Below, piece by piece: positions 1 through 11,097 of a DNA stretch of 64,000 nucleotides (the first letter of the stretch is position 1; each line of letters starts with the position of its first letter). The stretch is from Batillaria attramentaria. Taxonomy: Eukaryota; Mollusca; Gastropoda; Batillariidae. A program made the translations under genes and the position numbers. The notes below the pieces were generated by a model. The model ran no database searches, had not been told where the DNA came from, and saw nothing but the letters and a program-made list of their open reading frames with translations. The stretch spans positions 852,001-916,000 of the forward strand of contig JACVVK020000154.1 of the NCBI GenBank assembly GCA_018292915.2, in the 5' to 3' direction.

Positions 1-257
1 GGCGGCGTACCTGTGCGAAATGCTTGATATGTGACGTCATATTGGTGCAGGCTTCCAGCATCGCCAAGCGTTCGTAGATTGTTGAAGAGGAGAGATTCTG
101 TTCAAAACGTAGAATTTAATTAAAGCCTAGTTTATTTTGTGCATTGTTTTTGCATAATGAGTTTTATACAAAAAAAACTCACTAAAGGCCTTGCAGTACT
201 GTGTGAATTTTTGTCAAATGTTTTTTATTTGAATTGACTCTCTGTTTTCATGGTCAG

Positions 258-422
258 ATTGTCCGGCTGGCGAATACTATAGCGTCACAGAACGAGTGTA
301 CACGTGCAGTCCGTGTGATATCGGATATTATCAGGACGCCGCCAACCAACCACAGTGTGAACAGTGTCCAGCGCGGGCCACTACACAGTCAACGGGCTCT
401 GATGGTCTCTCGGACTGTGAAG
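258..422 (+). CDS. Gene 1 exon: ephrin-receptor-like / GCC2_GCC3 Cys-rich module
   Basis: This 165-nt exon, phase 1 at both ends, encodes a compact Cys-rich module. It has CPAGEYY near its start, CSPCDIGYYQD in the middle, CEQCP, and SDC at its end. The spacing matches the ephrin-receptor-like (GCC2_GCC3) fold found in many extracellular proteins. Acceptor is tggtcag, donor gtgaat. Equivalent exons are 12895-13060 and 31205-31369. Confidence 0.85.
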
Positions 423-3198
423 GTGAATTTGGAATATATGCATACGACACCACAACATTCTACATACGATATCACTACAGTTTACATAATTATGACACCG
501 CTATGATCTACATACGACACGACTAGAATCTGCATACGACACCACTATATTCTACATACGACACCACTATATTCTACATACGACACCACTATATTCTACA
601 TACGACACCACTATATTCTACATACGACACCACTGCATTTTACATACGACACCACTATATTCTACATACGACACCACTATAAGCTACATACAACACCACT
701 ACATTGTGCATACGACACCATCACTATACATACGACACCACTATTTTCTACATACGACACCACTATAATCTACATACACCACTATAATCTACATGTGACA
801 CCACTGCATTCTACATACGACACCACTACATTCTACATACGACACCACTATAATCTACATACACCACTATAATCTACATACACCACTATAATCTACATGT
901 GACACCACTACATTCTACATACGACACCACTACATTCTACATACGACACCACTATAATCTACATGCACCACTATAATCTACATACACCACTAAAATCTAC
1001 ATACACCACTACCACTATAATCTACATACACCACTATAATCTACATACACCACTATAATCTACATGTGACACCACTACATTCTACATACGACACCACAAC
1101 ACCCCGTTTACACTACTACGCTCCAAATGCGACACGACTTCACTGCACACACGACACCACTACACCACAGATACAACACCGCTACACCGCGGATATAACA
1201 CATACTCATGCAGAGTTCCATGATTTTTCTTATGTGAAAGAAAAATGAGTTATGTGAAAGAAATATTAGCGGTATGAGTTGTTTTGCTGCGAGATTAAGC
1301 ACTCATTAAGTACATGTACTATTGATGATGATGATGATGATGATGATGATTGTTAAAGATTCTCATTCCTTTTGAAACCATTATTTGTTGGTCGAATCAC
1401 TGATAATCTGATCAACAATTTGATGCTTCGATTCTCAGTTCTTTCTCTGGCTGTTTCTGTTTTTAGGCCCTTGGTCTCTACCATTGTCTCTGATCGTCTG
1501 ACGGAGGGACCAATGCCTTAACACTGAATCTGATTTGCTGGCACTGAACACAAGCATGGTTATTCTCTTATACTTCTATTCCCTACTGTTAGGTTGTTTC
1601 TTTGACTTTCAGTTGCGCCTGGCGTAGACAACAAGGCCGAAGTGTCACTGAGATACACGCTGGTCACCGTCTGCACTGTGTATTACGAAGAGACCATGAC
1701 GACGGCCATCTACGTGAGAATTCAAACCTTTCAGTCTGACGGCTCAGGGGTGTGTATAGACAGCGCATGCAGCAACGTCAACGTGACGTCACAGTGCGAG
1801 GCTCCGGACTCAGTCGTCATCAAGAGCATCGTCACTATAGAAGAACTGCCGTGAGTATACCACAGGAGGTTCAACGCAGTTTAGGTCTGTTTCAAGATAA
1901 CACATATTCGCTCGGAAAAGACCATATGCGGACCACCCCTTCTCTCAGTGATCTCCTCGGTGTCGTCTGTTTTTTTTTTTTGTTTTTTTTACTGCTTTAT
2001 TATCCCCTTCGGGAAATTCGGGCTGCCCCCCCCCCCCCCCCCTTTAAGCGCCTCGCCGCGGTGCAGCGCCACCCAATACCTACGCCTGTGGATAGAACAC
2101 AGTCCTATTTTTTTCCTCGCCGCGCGAGACAATCGCCGCCCGCCCGCCCGCGCGCTGTGTGTATTGTTTAGCGCCAGGCCGGCAGCGCAGTCCGCCCAGT
2201 GCACGCTGGTATCGTGCGAACAGAAAATCCACTCGGCGAGCGTGCGAGTTCGCTGCAGACACTCTCCGTGTGTAAAGACCATTATACAGTGTGGGTCTCA
2301 GACTGCTCACCTCTGCATAGCCTTAGGTCATTCATAATTTGCTTGCCCGGCCAGCCACGGTGTCCGCTGTGTCGTTACCCACGAAGAAGAGATGGTAAAG
2401 GCAGTTTCAAAAAGAACCAGAGTCCGAATGTACAATATTCTGTGATTTTGCGTCGTTGGGAAATGGTACAACTGTAGTAGCTTAGAGTAATCATTTTGTT
2501 GTTGTTGTTGTTGTTACAGAGCTACAGTGACGACAAATGACACAGAGGTCACTGAAGTGACGAAGAGTACTGACGACCCGACCTTGTGGGGGGCACTGTT
2601 TGCTGTTGACGACGAGTTCAGGGTGAGGGCAGGATGGCTTAAAGTAGCACAATGGCTAAGGACGTACGCACAGTGAAACATACTCAATAGTTAATAATAA
2701 TAATAATGAGTACTGTATAGGCGCTTTACCCAATTTCATGAATCGGCTCAGAGCGCCGCGAACTGAACCCAACACGCACGCTCACGCGAATCACACGCGT
2801 TCTCTCACACACTGGACATAAACACATTACAATCACGTGGTGCGAAGGGTCAGCTCAGCTATCTAAATTTCGGAATTTAGAATTGCATTTATTTTTTAAA
2901 TTTGGTGGGCTGAACATTTCCAAAGCAGAGGGGGAGGAAGCCGGAGTACCCGGAGAAAACCCCCGACGATCGGCCCGAATGAACGGTGCCACATACAATT
3001 CATGACGGTACTATATAATTATGTTGGTAATGTATAATTATCTCCTCAGAGACTTTACAGCCAGGAACGCGAATCTTGCTCCGAATGCGAGAATAATAAT
3101 GATAAATAAGACATAGTTTTTACAGAGCGCTGCTCTCCAAATGCCAAGGACTCGCTGCGCTTAAAACACAGACACACAGACACAGACAGACACAGACA

Positions 3199-3273
<75 letters not shown>

Positions 3274-4839
3274 TTTACATCCCTTCTTACATGATTGGTT
3301 GGTTGTTTGGGTGTTTAACGTCCTTTTCCACCACATACGGGTGATATCAAAGACGGGGCAACGATGAAAAAGCCAGCACAAATATTTGGCCCCAGCCGGG
3401 ATCGAACTCACGACCCGAGCATTAGAAGTCCAACGCTCTACCATTCGACCACCCCGGCTCCCCATCCCCTCTTACATACAATTTGGCAGGTGCAATGACT
3501 CAGAAAGCAACGACCGACGCTGAGTTTGAAATTATGGCCCCATTAAACAGCCACACTGATCATTTAACACAAACAAATTTTGCATATTTCGCGATATATA
3601 AGTACTCACTGAGTTCCAGAAATGAGAAGAACTGCTAATCTCACAAAGATAAAATAATGTCCTCAGAACGCTACTGGAGCTACAAGCCTGACCGAGGTGG
3701 GTGTCATCCCGCGTTGGACGTGCAAAGATGGATACGTCAGAAGCGGAGACACATGTCGTAAGTGATGCTAGTGAACTGTTTTTTTTAGCAAGCGTCCTGG
3801 AAATGCGTGAATACTGAGGCCAGAGTCTTTCCAAATGGTTTTACGCATAGCGACGGCTAGGGCGAGCAGATGTTGAGGAAATTTAGTCTTCATTAATTTT
3901 CAAACTTGCTATGATTTCATTTAGCATTCAGGATTCTGACAATTGTTCTGTAAAGTGGGGGAGCCGGGGTGGCCGAATGGTAGAGCGTTGGACTTCTAAT
4001 GCTCGGGTCGTGAGTTCGTATCCCGGCTGGGGCCAAATATTTGTGCTAGCTTTTTCATCGTTGCCCCGTCTTTGATATCACCCGTATGTGGTGGAAAAGA
4101 CGTTAAACCCCCAAACACCCACCCACCCTGTTCTGTAAAGTGTTTTTTGTTGTTTTTGTTGTTTCCTGAGATTGGGCGTTGCCACGTCGTTGAGATCACC
4201 TTTACGTAGTGGAAAAGGACGTTAAACTCCCAAACACCCACCCACCCACCCACCCCTGAGATATGGTACCCAGACAAGCTTTTACTTTAAAAACAGCCAA
4301 GCATATAACGATACCTAGCAGATATCTGTGATACTATTCTCTGTTTGTTGTTGGAAATTGAGGAAGGTACAACGTGTTGCAGAACGCGAGAAAGAAGGAG
4401 GCATCTCACCAGAACTCATCGGCGCCATTGTCGGCGGCTGTATCGGGTTCATCGCCATTATTCTTCTGGTCGTCATTGTCGTTCTGCTTCTCAGGTAATT
4501 GGTTAATATCTCTCTTTCTCTCAAGGTTAGTAGGTTGACATTTTTAGATAATAGCATTTTCCCCCACCACATACTAGTACAGGTGACATCGAAGACGGGG
4601 TATGAAGGGAGAGGCCGGTGTACAAATATTTGGCTCCAGCCGGGATTCGAACTCACAACCCCAGTAGTGCAAGTCCAACGCTTTAACATTCGGCTATCCC
4701 AGCTGCCTCTTTCTCTCAAGAACAGTTTGTACAACAGATATAATTATATTATATAATTATAAATCTGTGGTTAACAAAAAAAAAAAAAAAAAAAAAAAGA
4801 AGCGATTTTTAGAAATGTATTTTGAAGAGCTCTAGGCAC

Positions 4840-4934
<95 letters not shown>

Positions 4935-5167
4935 CTACAATACGGAGTAATCAAACGCTTCCTGGAAGAAATGGGAGAAGACGGGACTCTATGCAGGACA
5001 GAGTTGGGGAATGGCTGATGGTGGCAGGCAAAATGATGATGATGATGATGATTATGATGATGATGGTGATTGATGATATATGGTTAGGCCTGTAAATGCT
5101 CCGGATATATTCTTCTTTGCTTGCTCTGTGCGTGCGTGCGTGCGTGCGTGCGCGCTCGCGCGCGCGC

Positions 5168-5232
<65 letters not shown>

Positions 5233-7114
5233 CATTACAGGAAAAGAAGAAACCGACCATACGTGGAGAGCGCACCGAAGGATCTGGAACATCCTTACGA
5301 CTCCCTGGGGGCCGCTCAAAGCACGTCTGCCTCTGGTATTGAAATGAGACCTCAAAACCCGTACGCAACCGCGTCTGATCTAGACGATGAAGGGTAAGCT
5401 GACTAAGCCCGATCTCTTACACTGTTTGTGGTGTTGTTGGAGCCATCTACACTAAAAGGGTGGGTGGGTGTTTGGGAGTTTAACGTCCTTTTTCTACCAC
5501 ATGCGGCTGATATCAAAGACGGGGCAACGATGAGAAAGCCAGCAAATATTTGGCCCCAGCCGACCCGAGTCTTCACTAAAAGTTACTGTGCGGATACGGT
5601 CATATCATTGTACGACTGTACATTGTACATGTGTGTACTGTGCGCATACCAAAAAAAAAAAAAAAAAAAATGCAGTTCAGGTATGAGACGGCCCTCAGGT
5701 AATGAAAGTGAACAATGCGAGGGAAGCCACTATACCCTGAATTATCAGCATCAAAGAGTTTATCATGACCACCCCCGCCCATTCCCTCTTCATATAATTA
5801 TGATATATTTATGATTGTGGGTGTATTTGTACGTGTGTAGCTATGTTTATATATTCAAGTTTTTCCTTTTTTGTCTAGTGTATTTGTTTTTTTTATGTAG
5901 TTTCTTTGCTTACTTTGTTCAGCACTTAGAGCTCATAGTTAGGTCTGGTGCATTTATTATTAATATTATTGTTAATGTTATTCTTACTATTCCTCTTCGT
6001 GTTTTTCTTATCAGAGGTTGTTACTGTTTTAGTTATCGTACCTTGTCATTTGTGGTGGAAAAGGACGTTAAACTCCAAAACAACCACCCACCCACCCGCA
6101 CCGTATCACCACAATCGCTTATAACCAAGTAACGTTATACAATTACTGATATCTCACCCCAGGCGTGTCGTGAGTGAGCACTATGACTACATCGGACTTG
6201 ACCTTGACGACAAACCGGACTACCTGACGCCAGCATCGGCAGAGACCATGATGACGTCATCAACGACGTCAAGACCGGATCTACCTGCTCGTCCGGCAGT
6301 TGCGTCATCGCCTGGCCGAAAAGGACGTGGTGATGGTCAGTTTTCAGAGGCTGCTCCAGCGCCACACCGGTTCCGGCGTCAGAATGACTACCTAACAGCA
6401 GTGGGAGATGAGGCAAGCCCTGAAGGTAACCGTTCTTTACAGTCCGAGTTTCTTTTTTTCCCCTCGGGCCACGTACTTCTCTTTCAAAATCTCTGCTTTG
6501 CAGAAATGTCGTGTCCCTTCCATACACCCTTTGCTTGGTAGTCGCTCGCATTTATCAAAATAAGCTAAAGAAACTTTCTTTGAAAGCCGTTTTAAAATTC
6601 TCCCATACGAACCCAACACTTAAAAATGCAGTGAAACCGTTCGAATCCGCTGTTTGGGTACGGTATGGTAAAGTAAGCAGACTCTACTGATAGAAGAATC
6701 CATCGAAGGGAGACAAGCATAGCTGTGACCATACCATACTCAGCATTTGTCGAGTTTTGAAAATGGAAGGAAGTGCACTATATGGCGGATGGCCAAACTC
6801 TCTTTTCTCTCAAAATTTGTTTCATTCATAATATTGAGTTCATCCTGATCACATTGCGTGTGCCCGTAAATCATTTTTAAAGCTTTGAAAACATCAACAC
6901 ACGGACTGGATGATATGGTATTCGGTTTAATGTATGGATTCGGTATCAGTAACTGTTGCTGTCGATGATCAGATAAATCCTATTGTTTGAACTTGACCTG
7001 AATGTCTGTACAGGACTGGCGCCCAGTGAGAAAGACACTGCACCCAGAGAGTCGTCGACAGCACCCAACCGTGACTCTGACTACCTGACTCCTGTGACGG
7101 AAAAACCCATGTGA
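258..7114 (+). CDS. Gene 1: 3' part of a single-pass transmembrane receptor (paralog 1 of 3), partial at the 5' end
   Basis: Eight exons are visible: 258-422, 1613-1850, 2520-2622, 3667-3757, 4383-4494, 5241-5393, 6163-6425 and 7014-7114 (TGA). All have GT-AG borders. They join in one frame of 1226 nt entered in phase 1, which gives about 408 C-terminal residues. Order: ephrin-receptor-like Cys-rich module, an unassigned six-Cys domain, a transmembrane helix, and a tyrosine-rich cytoplasmic tail. Exon sizes and phases match genes 2 and 3 almost exactly. No signal peptide or ligand-binding module is in view, so the gene continues upstream of position 1. The tail carries YDSL, NPY, YDYI and three YLT motifs (YLTP twice), typical of tyrosine-phosphorylation docking. 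The receptor role is inferred from architecture. The model is strong because three independent paralogs support every junction. Confidence 0.85.
430..1110. repeat. Minisatellite in gene 1 intron (unit about 22-24 bp, catacgacaccactatattc-like)
   Basis: Roughly 25-30 degenerate units of the form tacatacgacaccactayatt follow the Cys-rich exon directly. Some units are shortened to catacaccactataatct. The same motif occupies the homologous intron of gene 2 (13080-13580), so the repeat predates or spread with the duplication. Confidence 0.85.
1613..3757 (+). CDS. Gene 1 exons 1613-1850, 2520-2622, 3667-3757: unassigned six-cysteine juxtamembrane domain
   Basis: Three exons encode about 143 residues with six cysteines. 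Four are in the first exon (VCTVY, GVC, ACS, QCEA) and two in the last (WTCKDG, DTC). N-glycosylation sequons NVT, NDT and NAT are present. I do not recognise the fold. The helix-like stretch [14 protein letters not shown] followed by [12 protein letters not shown] is weakly SEA-like, and the final C-K-D-G-Y...C resembles the end of an EGF module. Exon phases are 1-2, 2-0 and 0-1, identical in genes 2 and 3. The middle exon is 9 nt longer here than in genes 2 and 3. Confidence 0.8.
1995..2110 (-). repeat. Dispersed repeat, LINE 3'-end-like (tatccccttcgggaaattcggg)
   Basis: The stretch tattatccccttcgggaaattcgggctg, a C tract, then a segment around gcagcgccacccaatacctac recurs at 51345-51420. 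The orientation follows other 'tttatt...' LINE tails that read as the complement of a 3' end. Family is unassigned. Confidence 0.5.
2695..2998 (-). repeat. SINE family C copy (truncated, no tRNA head)
   Basis: It shares agcgccgcgaactgaaccc, the acacgcacgctca segment, tcacgtggtgcgaagg and gcccgaatgaacg with the copies at 25785-26098 and 61505-61855. The last of these retains a tRNA-like head. It sits in the gene 1 intron between 2622 and 3667. Confidence 0.65.
3190..3271. repeat. (CA)n microsatellite
   Basis: Uninterrupted CA dinucleotides follow an imperfect cacagacagac stretch, in a gene 1 intron. Confidence 0.95.
3304..3463 (-). repeat. SINE family A (tRNA Leu/Ser-like head), minus strand
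   Basis: Read on the minus strand, it has a tRNA-like head with box A tggtcgaatgg and a box B-like gagttcgatccc. A body follows with ccccgtctttgatatcaccc and the 3' signature ggacgttaaac. It lies in a gene 1 intron. Confidence 0.85.
3957..4127 (+). repeat. SINE family A, near full length
   Basis: Head gccggggtggccgaatggta (box A tggccgaatgg), box B gagttcgtatccc, the conserved body segment ccccgtctttgatatcaccc, and the ttaaac end. It serves here as the reference copy for the family. Confidence 0.9.
4165..4255 (+). repeat. SINE family A, 3'-end fragment
   Basis: Only the tail part is kept: gttgagatcacc, tagtggaaaaggacgttaaac, then (ccca)n. Confidence 0.6.
4383..4494 (+). CDS. Gene 1 exon: transmembrane helix
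   Basis: This 112-nt exon (phase 1 to 2) encodes a short acidic and basic stretch (ERE), then SPELIGAIVGG and a long hydrophobic run rich in I, V and L. The basic stop-transfer KRR lies at the start of the next exon. The acceptor is gttgcag, conserved in all three paralogs; the donor is gtaatt. Confidence 0.85.
4558..4708 (-). repeat. SINE family A, diverged copy
   Basis: On the minus strand, a diverged head ends in box B gggattcgaactc (given as + strand). The body carries gacatcgaagacgggg. It lies just after the gene 1 transmembrane exon. Confidence 0.75.
4841..4934. repeat. (CA)n microsatellite
   Basis: About 46 CA units, in the gene 1 intron upstream of the first cytoplasmic exon. Confidence 0.95.
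5130..5230. repeat. (GT)n/(GC)n tract abutting the acceptor of gene 1 exon 5241
   Basis: Gcgt units, then gc, then about 30 TG units run to 5230, followed by the acceptor aacattacag. The tract takes the place of a normal polypyrimidine tract. The same arrangement precedes the homologous exons at 19276 and 35536. Confidence 0.9.
5241..7114 (+). CDS. Gene 1 exons 5241-5393, 6163-6425, 7014-7114: cytoplasmic tail with tyrosine docking motifs
   Basis: The tail begins RKRRNRPY (stop-transfer), then HPYDSLGAA and QNPYATAS. The second exon gives [15 protein letters not shown], a Ser/Thr/Pro-rich linker with PDLPARP (SH3-ligand-like), and NDYLTAV. The last exon gives SDYLTPV and the stop at 7112-7114. 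YLTP fits the YxxP class bound by Crk/Nck-type SH2 domains, and YDSL and YDYI fit Yxx-phi motifs. Binding is an inference from motif knowledge. The first exon is 153 nt with phase 2 at both ends, so it could be skipped in frame. Confidence 0.85.
5458..5572 (-). repeat. SINE family A, head-truncated
   Basis: The gtttgggagtttaacgtcc signature, gatatcaaagacggggcaac and ccccagccgaccc are present; the rest of the tRNA-like head is missing. Confidence 0.75.
6048..6103 (+). repeat. SINE family A, 3'-tail fragment
   Basis: Only gtggtggaaaaggacgttaaactcc and the ccaccca tail remain. Confidence 0.6.
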
Positions 7115-7382
7115 ATCCCGATTTTAACTTGCAGTGATAGTCGCCTACACGTTTTGCTCATGATCAAAGAAAAAAAAAAAAACCAACAAACAAACACCAA
7201 AAACACAAACAACACTTTCCACCTCTCTCAACAACAACAACAACAACAACAAACCCCAAACAAAAACAAACCAGAACAACAAAGACAACAAGAAACAACA
7301 ACAACAAAAAACCCCAAACAAAACAAATCAACAAACAAACAAAGCAACAACAACAAGACAAAAAAAGCGAACAAAACAAAGC

Positions 7383-7459
7383 AATTGTCGGGATATCTGG
7401 GTCAAAGAGAACAGCTTGTAATGAGTGCCTGTTTGCTTGACCTAGATATCCCGACAATT
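7383..7459. repeat. Inverted repeat: 23-bp arms, one mismatch, 31-nt spacer
   Basis: The left arm 7383-7405 (core aattgtcgggatatct) is complementary to 7437-7459 except at one position. It would form a strong hairpin. It lies about 270 bp past the gene 1 stop, after an A-rich CAA tract. Confidence 0.85.
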
Positions 7460-8397
7460 CGACCATAATGGGTCAGTGGCCTGTACTGTCTCTACCGTGA
7501 ATGCAAAGCTCCTAAACATATTAAACTGAAACATATCAGTGTTCCACTGAGACTTTTAATTCGCCAATGACTTATTTCACACCGTGGCTGTGCATGAAGG
7601 CAGTTTTATTAATTACATGTAATGAATAATTCAGTCATTATATTTAGGGACTTCTTGTCGCAGCTGTTACACGTAGAAACTATGTGTGTCAGTCATTTCG
7701 CGTTATGACGGATTCCACGTCGTGACTGTGAAATATATGTACATGTATATTTTTACATTGAATGTGCGTCACCGGTGTCATGAAAGTGTTACACCCCCTA
7801 TTCTTGGACCCCCCCCTCCCCCGTTCGTCCCTCCCCCCAACACACAGACACCCCGTCCCCCCCCCCCCAACACACAGACACCCCCGACCATTAATTGTAA
7901 TATGATTGGACCCCCTTTGTAATTATTCGATTTCCTGTGTAATTCGATTTTTTTTTAATTATGGTTACTTCTGGTGTTTAGGATTGTGCACGCTGTGGTA
8001 TTGCGAGTACTTTTGCGCAAGTAATGAAGCATGCAGAACAGAGGAGGCGACATATGCGTTTGGGGAGTCGACTTCCGTCTTCCTTTAATCGTGCACTTCC
8101 CTTGCATCGTCTGCTACACATAACAGTAGACGTAGGCAGTACCCATGATCCTACACACGCCTCTGTTTTAAACTCTGACCAACAAAGAAGCAACCGAAAA
8201 ACTGCCATTGTTCACCAACTGAGTGCACATCATCTCCCGAGGGAGATTACTCTGTTCTGCTTCCGGTCGGTGCGTGACTACCTTAACGATCATTTTTGGT
8301 ACTGTGTAAAATAAATTATGACTTGAGTTCGTATTGTTATGTTGTAAAGTGACACCCAAACCACTATGTGTCGCGCGCAAGTTACAGGAAATTCGGA

Positions 8398-8400
<3 letters not shown>

Positions 8401-8457
<57 letters not shown>
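8401..8457. repeat. (GT)n microsatellite
   Basis: About 28 GT units, directly next to a SINE A 3' end. Confidence 0.95.
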
Positions 8458-8459
<2 letters not shown>

Positions 8460-8615
8460 AGGAGTTTAACGTCCTTTTCCACCACATACGGGTGATATCA
8501 AAGACGGGGCAACGATGAAAAAGCCAGCACAAATATTTGGCCCCAGCCGGGATTCGAACTCACGACCCAAGCATTGGAAATCCAACGCTCTACCATTCGG
8601 CCACCCGGCTCCCCA
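8455..8615 (-). repeat. SINE family A, minus strand
   Basis: A full body and head with box B gggattcgaactc (+ strand view). The 3' end abuts the GT repeat. Confidence 0.85.
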
Positions 8616-8679
8616 GGAAATTCGGAAGAGCTGTAAGTAATCCAAGTATTTCCAATAACGGGGGAGTCCAGCAATTTAC

Positions 8680-8860
8680 AGAATACAGAATACTTTATTG
8701 ATCCCGAAAAGGGAAATCGCATTTCTGGCCCGCATACTAGTAAACACACAATAAACATGCTAATAAATAAGAGTACAAATACACGCATAAGAAGAAAAAA
8801 AAATGAGTAAAACAAACAGTCTTGACCAGTAAAATTACCTAAAATCAAGAATAAAACACA
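8680..8860 (-). repeat. LINE 3'-end-like fragment, minus strand
   Basis: The stretch aatactttattgatcccgaaaaggg matches the style of non-LTR 3' ends seen at 57848 and 61870 (tactttattgatccc...gggg). Family is unassigned. Confidence 0.5.
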
Positions 8861-8933
8861 CTATCACACACATACAATTTACTATCACATTGAACAGTCA
8901 TGGATACACTCATTCCGGCATTCGCTCTGCACA

Positions 8934-8973
<40 letters not shown>

Positions 8974-9582
8974 AATCCACACACACACCCCTCTCTATCG
9001 TGCGCGTTCTACTTGAGTTGGCAGCTCCAACAGCCATGGGTTCAAATGAACTCGCATGTCTGGTAGATATTTCAGAGAGGCTCCAACAACTGCACCCTCT
9101 GATTATAATTGTCGGACCGCTGGGGTCCATTTTACATTCTTGGATTGGGGGTTCCATTACTCGGGGGGATCCATTGATAATACCACACCGGAATAATTGC
9201 TGCCAGTTGGTGGATCTTCCTAGATGCTGTGACCGGCTGATCACGTATAAAAACAGCAGTTCCTGATTTACACAAACTTCCTTTTCCGAACGCACGACTT
9301 TTTTTTTCATGCAAGTGCTATGCGTGACCTAACATGTAAGAGACTCCACAGGAAGATGACAAGTGGTGGAGTAAGTCGCCTTGAAAACTCGCACACAGCA
9401 ATATTATGAAACGCAAGACTTATTTTGAATTGCATCTAATCGCTATGCATGACCTGACACCCGATACCCTGAACAGAAGCTGAAGAGACATAATTACGCA
9501 CCCTGTTTAGTCGGGTCCGTGGGACTGTGGGCCAACGCGTCACCCGTAAGGGTTTTATTTATTATTATTTTTTAAAGTTCAT

Positions 9583-9585
<3 letters not shown>

Positions 9586-9645
<60 letters not shown>

Positions 9646-9699
9646 TGCGTGCGTGCGTGTGTGTGCGTGCGTGCGTGTGTGTGTGTGTGCGTGCGTGTC

Positions 9700-9764
<65 letters not shown>
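9586..9764. repeat. (GT)n microsatellite with GCGT interruptions
   Basis: Two long GT runs are separated by gcgtgcgtg units, in the spacer between genes 1 and 2. Confidence 0.95.
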
Positions 9765-9766
<2 letters not shown>

Positions 9767-10209
9767 CACGGTGTGACAGCTAGTCTTTCTCAGTTTATAA
9801 CTCCTCCAGTTCATACAGAGATTTCAACACATACACTACAGGTAACACATTATCTACTGTCACACACCCGAGAGACGGCCCATTCAGAATCTTTATAGCA
9901 CCCACATCCCTTCACCCAAACACTGGATTTGACTACGATGACGTGTAATTAACACTATTGAGAATCACTGGTGCGTGAAATTGTGTCCCCCCCCCCCCCA
10001 ACCAATAGCATGAAATGAAAGCTTTCATGTTTCGTGTGCTTGCACCATAGGTTGGATAGATAGATGGTTGTAAGATTTTAGTTGGTTGTGTCGACCAGGA
10101 AGCCGTCTGCGGCTTGTGAAATATTCTCTACATTCGCGAGACAGATACATTGACATACACGTTGCGGCCATGGCTGGTTACTCTCGTGAGTATGTTTTAT
10201 CCTATAGTC

Positions 10210-11097
10210 TCGACAGAAAGAAAGAAAGAAAGAAAGACGGCAAGGAAGGGTGAAAGAAAAATAGCAAGGACGGGTCAAAGAAAGATAGCAAGGAAGGATG
10301 AGGATGGGTGGGGTGTTTGGGAGTTTAACGTTCCTTTCCACCACGTAAGGGTGATATCAAAGACGGGGGCAACAAGAAAAAGGCCAGCACAAATAATTTA
10401 TTTGGCCCCAACCGGGATTCAAACTCACGGCCCGAGCATTGAAAGTCCAGCGCTCTACCATTCGGCCACCCCGAAGGATGAAAGAAAATTAGCAAGGAAG
10501 GATGAAAGAAAGATAGCGAGGAAGGTTGAAAGAAAGATAGCAAGGGAGGGTGAAGGAAAGATAGCGAGGAAGGTTGAAAGAAAGATAGCAAGGAAGGGTG
10601 AAAGAAAGATAGCAAGGAAGGTTGAAAGAAAGATAGCGAGGAAGGGTGAAAGAAAGAAAGCGAGGAAGGATGAAAGAAAGATAGGAAGGAAGGGTGAAAG
10701 AAAGATAGCAAGAATGGGTGAAAGAAAGATAGCAAGGACAGGTGAAAGAAAGATAGCAAGGAAGGGTGAAAGAAGAATTGCAAGGAAGGATGAAAGAAAG
10801 ATTGCAAGGAAGGATGAAAGAAGATAGCAAGGAAGGATGAAAGAAAGATTGCAAGGAAGGACGAAAGAAAGATTGCAAGGAAGGATGAAAGAAAGATAGC
10901 AAGGAAGGATGAAAGAAGATAGCAAGGAAGGGTGAAAGCAAGACAGCAAGGAAGGGTGAAAGAAAGATAGCGAGGTAGGACGAAAGAAAGATAGCAAGGA
11001 AGGGTGAAAGAAAGATCGCAAGGAAGGATGAAAGAAAGATTGCAAGGAAGGGTGAAAGAAAGACAGCAAGGAAGGGTGAAAGAAAGATAGCAAGGAG
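10210..11097. repeat. GAAAG/GCAAGGAAGG minisatellite (about 24-bp unit) with a SINE A inserted
   Basis: Units of the form gatagcaaggaagggtgaaagaaa repeat about 30 times. Every frame is open on long stretches, giving low-complexity K/R/E/A or F/L/S peptides. A SINE A copy at 10308-10474 interrupts the array. I treat it as non-coding. Confidence 0.9.
10308..10474 (-). repeat. SINE family A nested in the GAAAG minisatellite
   Basis: It starts at gtgtttgggagtttaacgtt, carries gatatcaaagacggggg, and ends with ccattcggccacccc. Repeat units lie on both sides. Confidence 0.85.

Noticed and set aside
430..1110. Possible CRISPR array (regular spaced repeats)
   Set aside because: Eukaryotic context, repeats contiguous without unique spacers, and no Cas-like genes.
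9527..9783. Long frames of Cys/Val or Thr/His (also at 3055, 5080, 19076, 23374, 24581, 35303, 57277 and others)
   Set aside because: They are translations of (GT)n/(CA)n microsatellites, open in several frames at once, with no domain outside the repeat.
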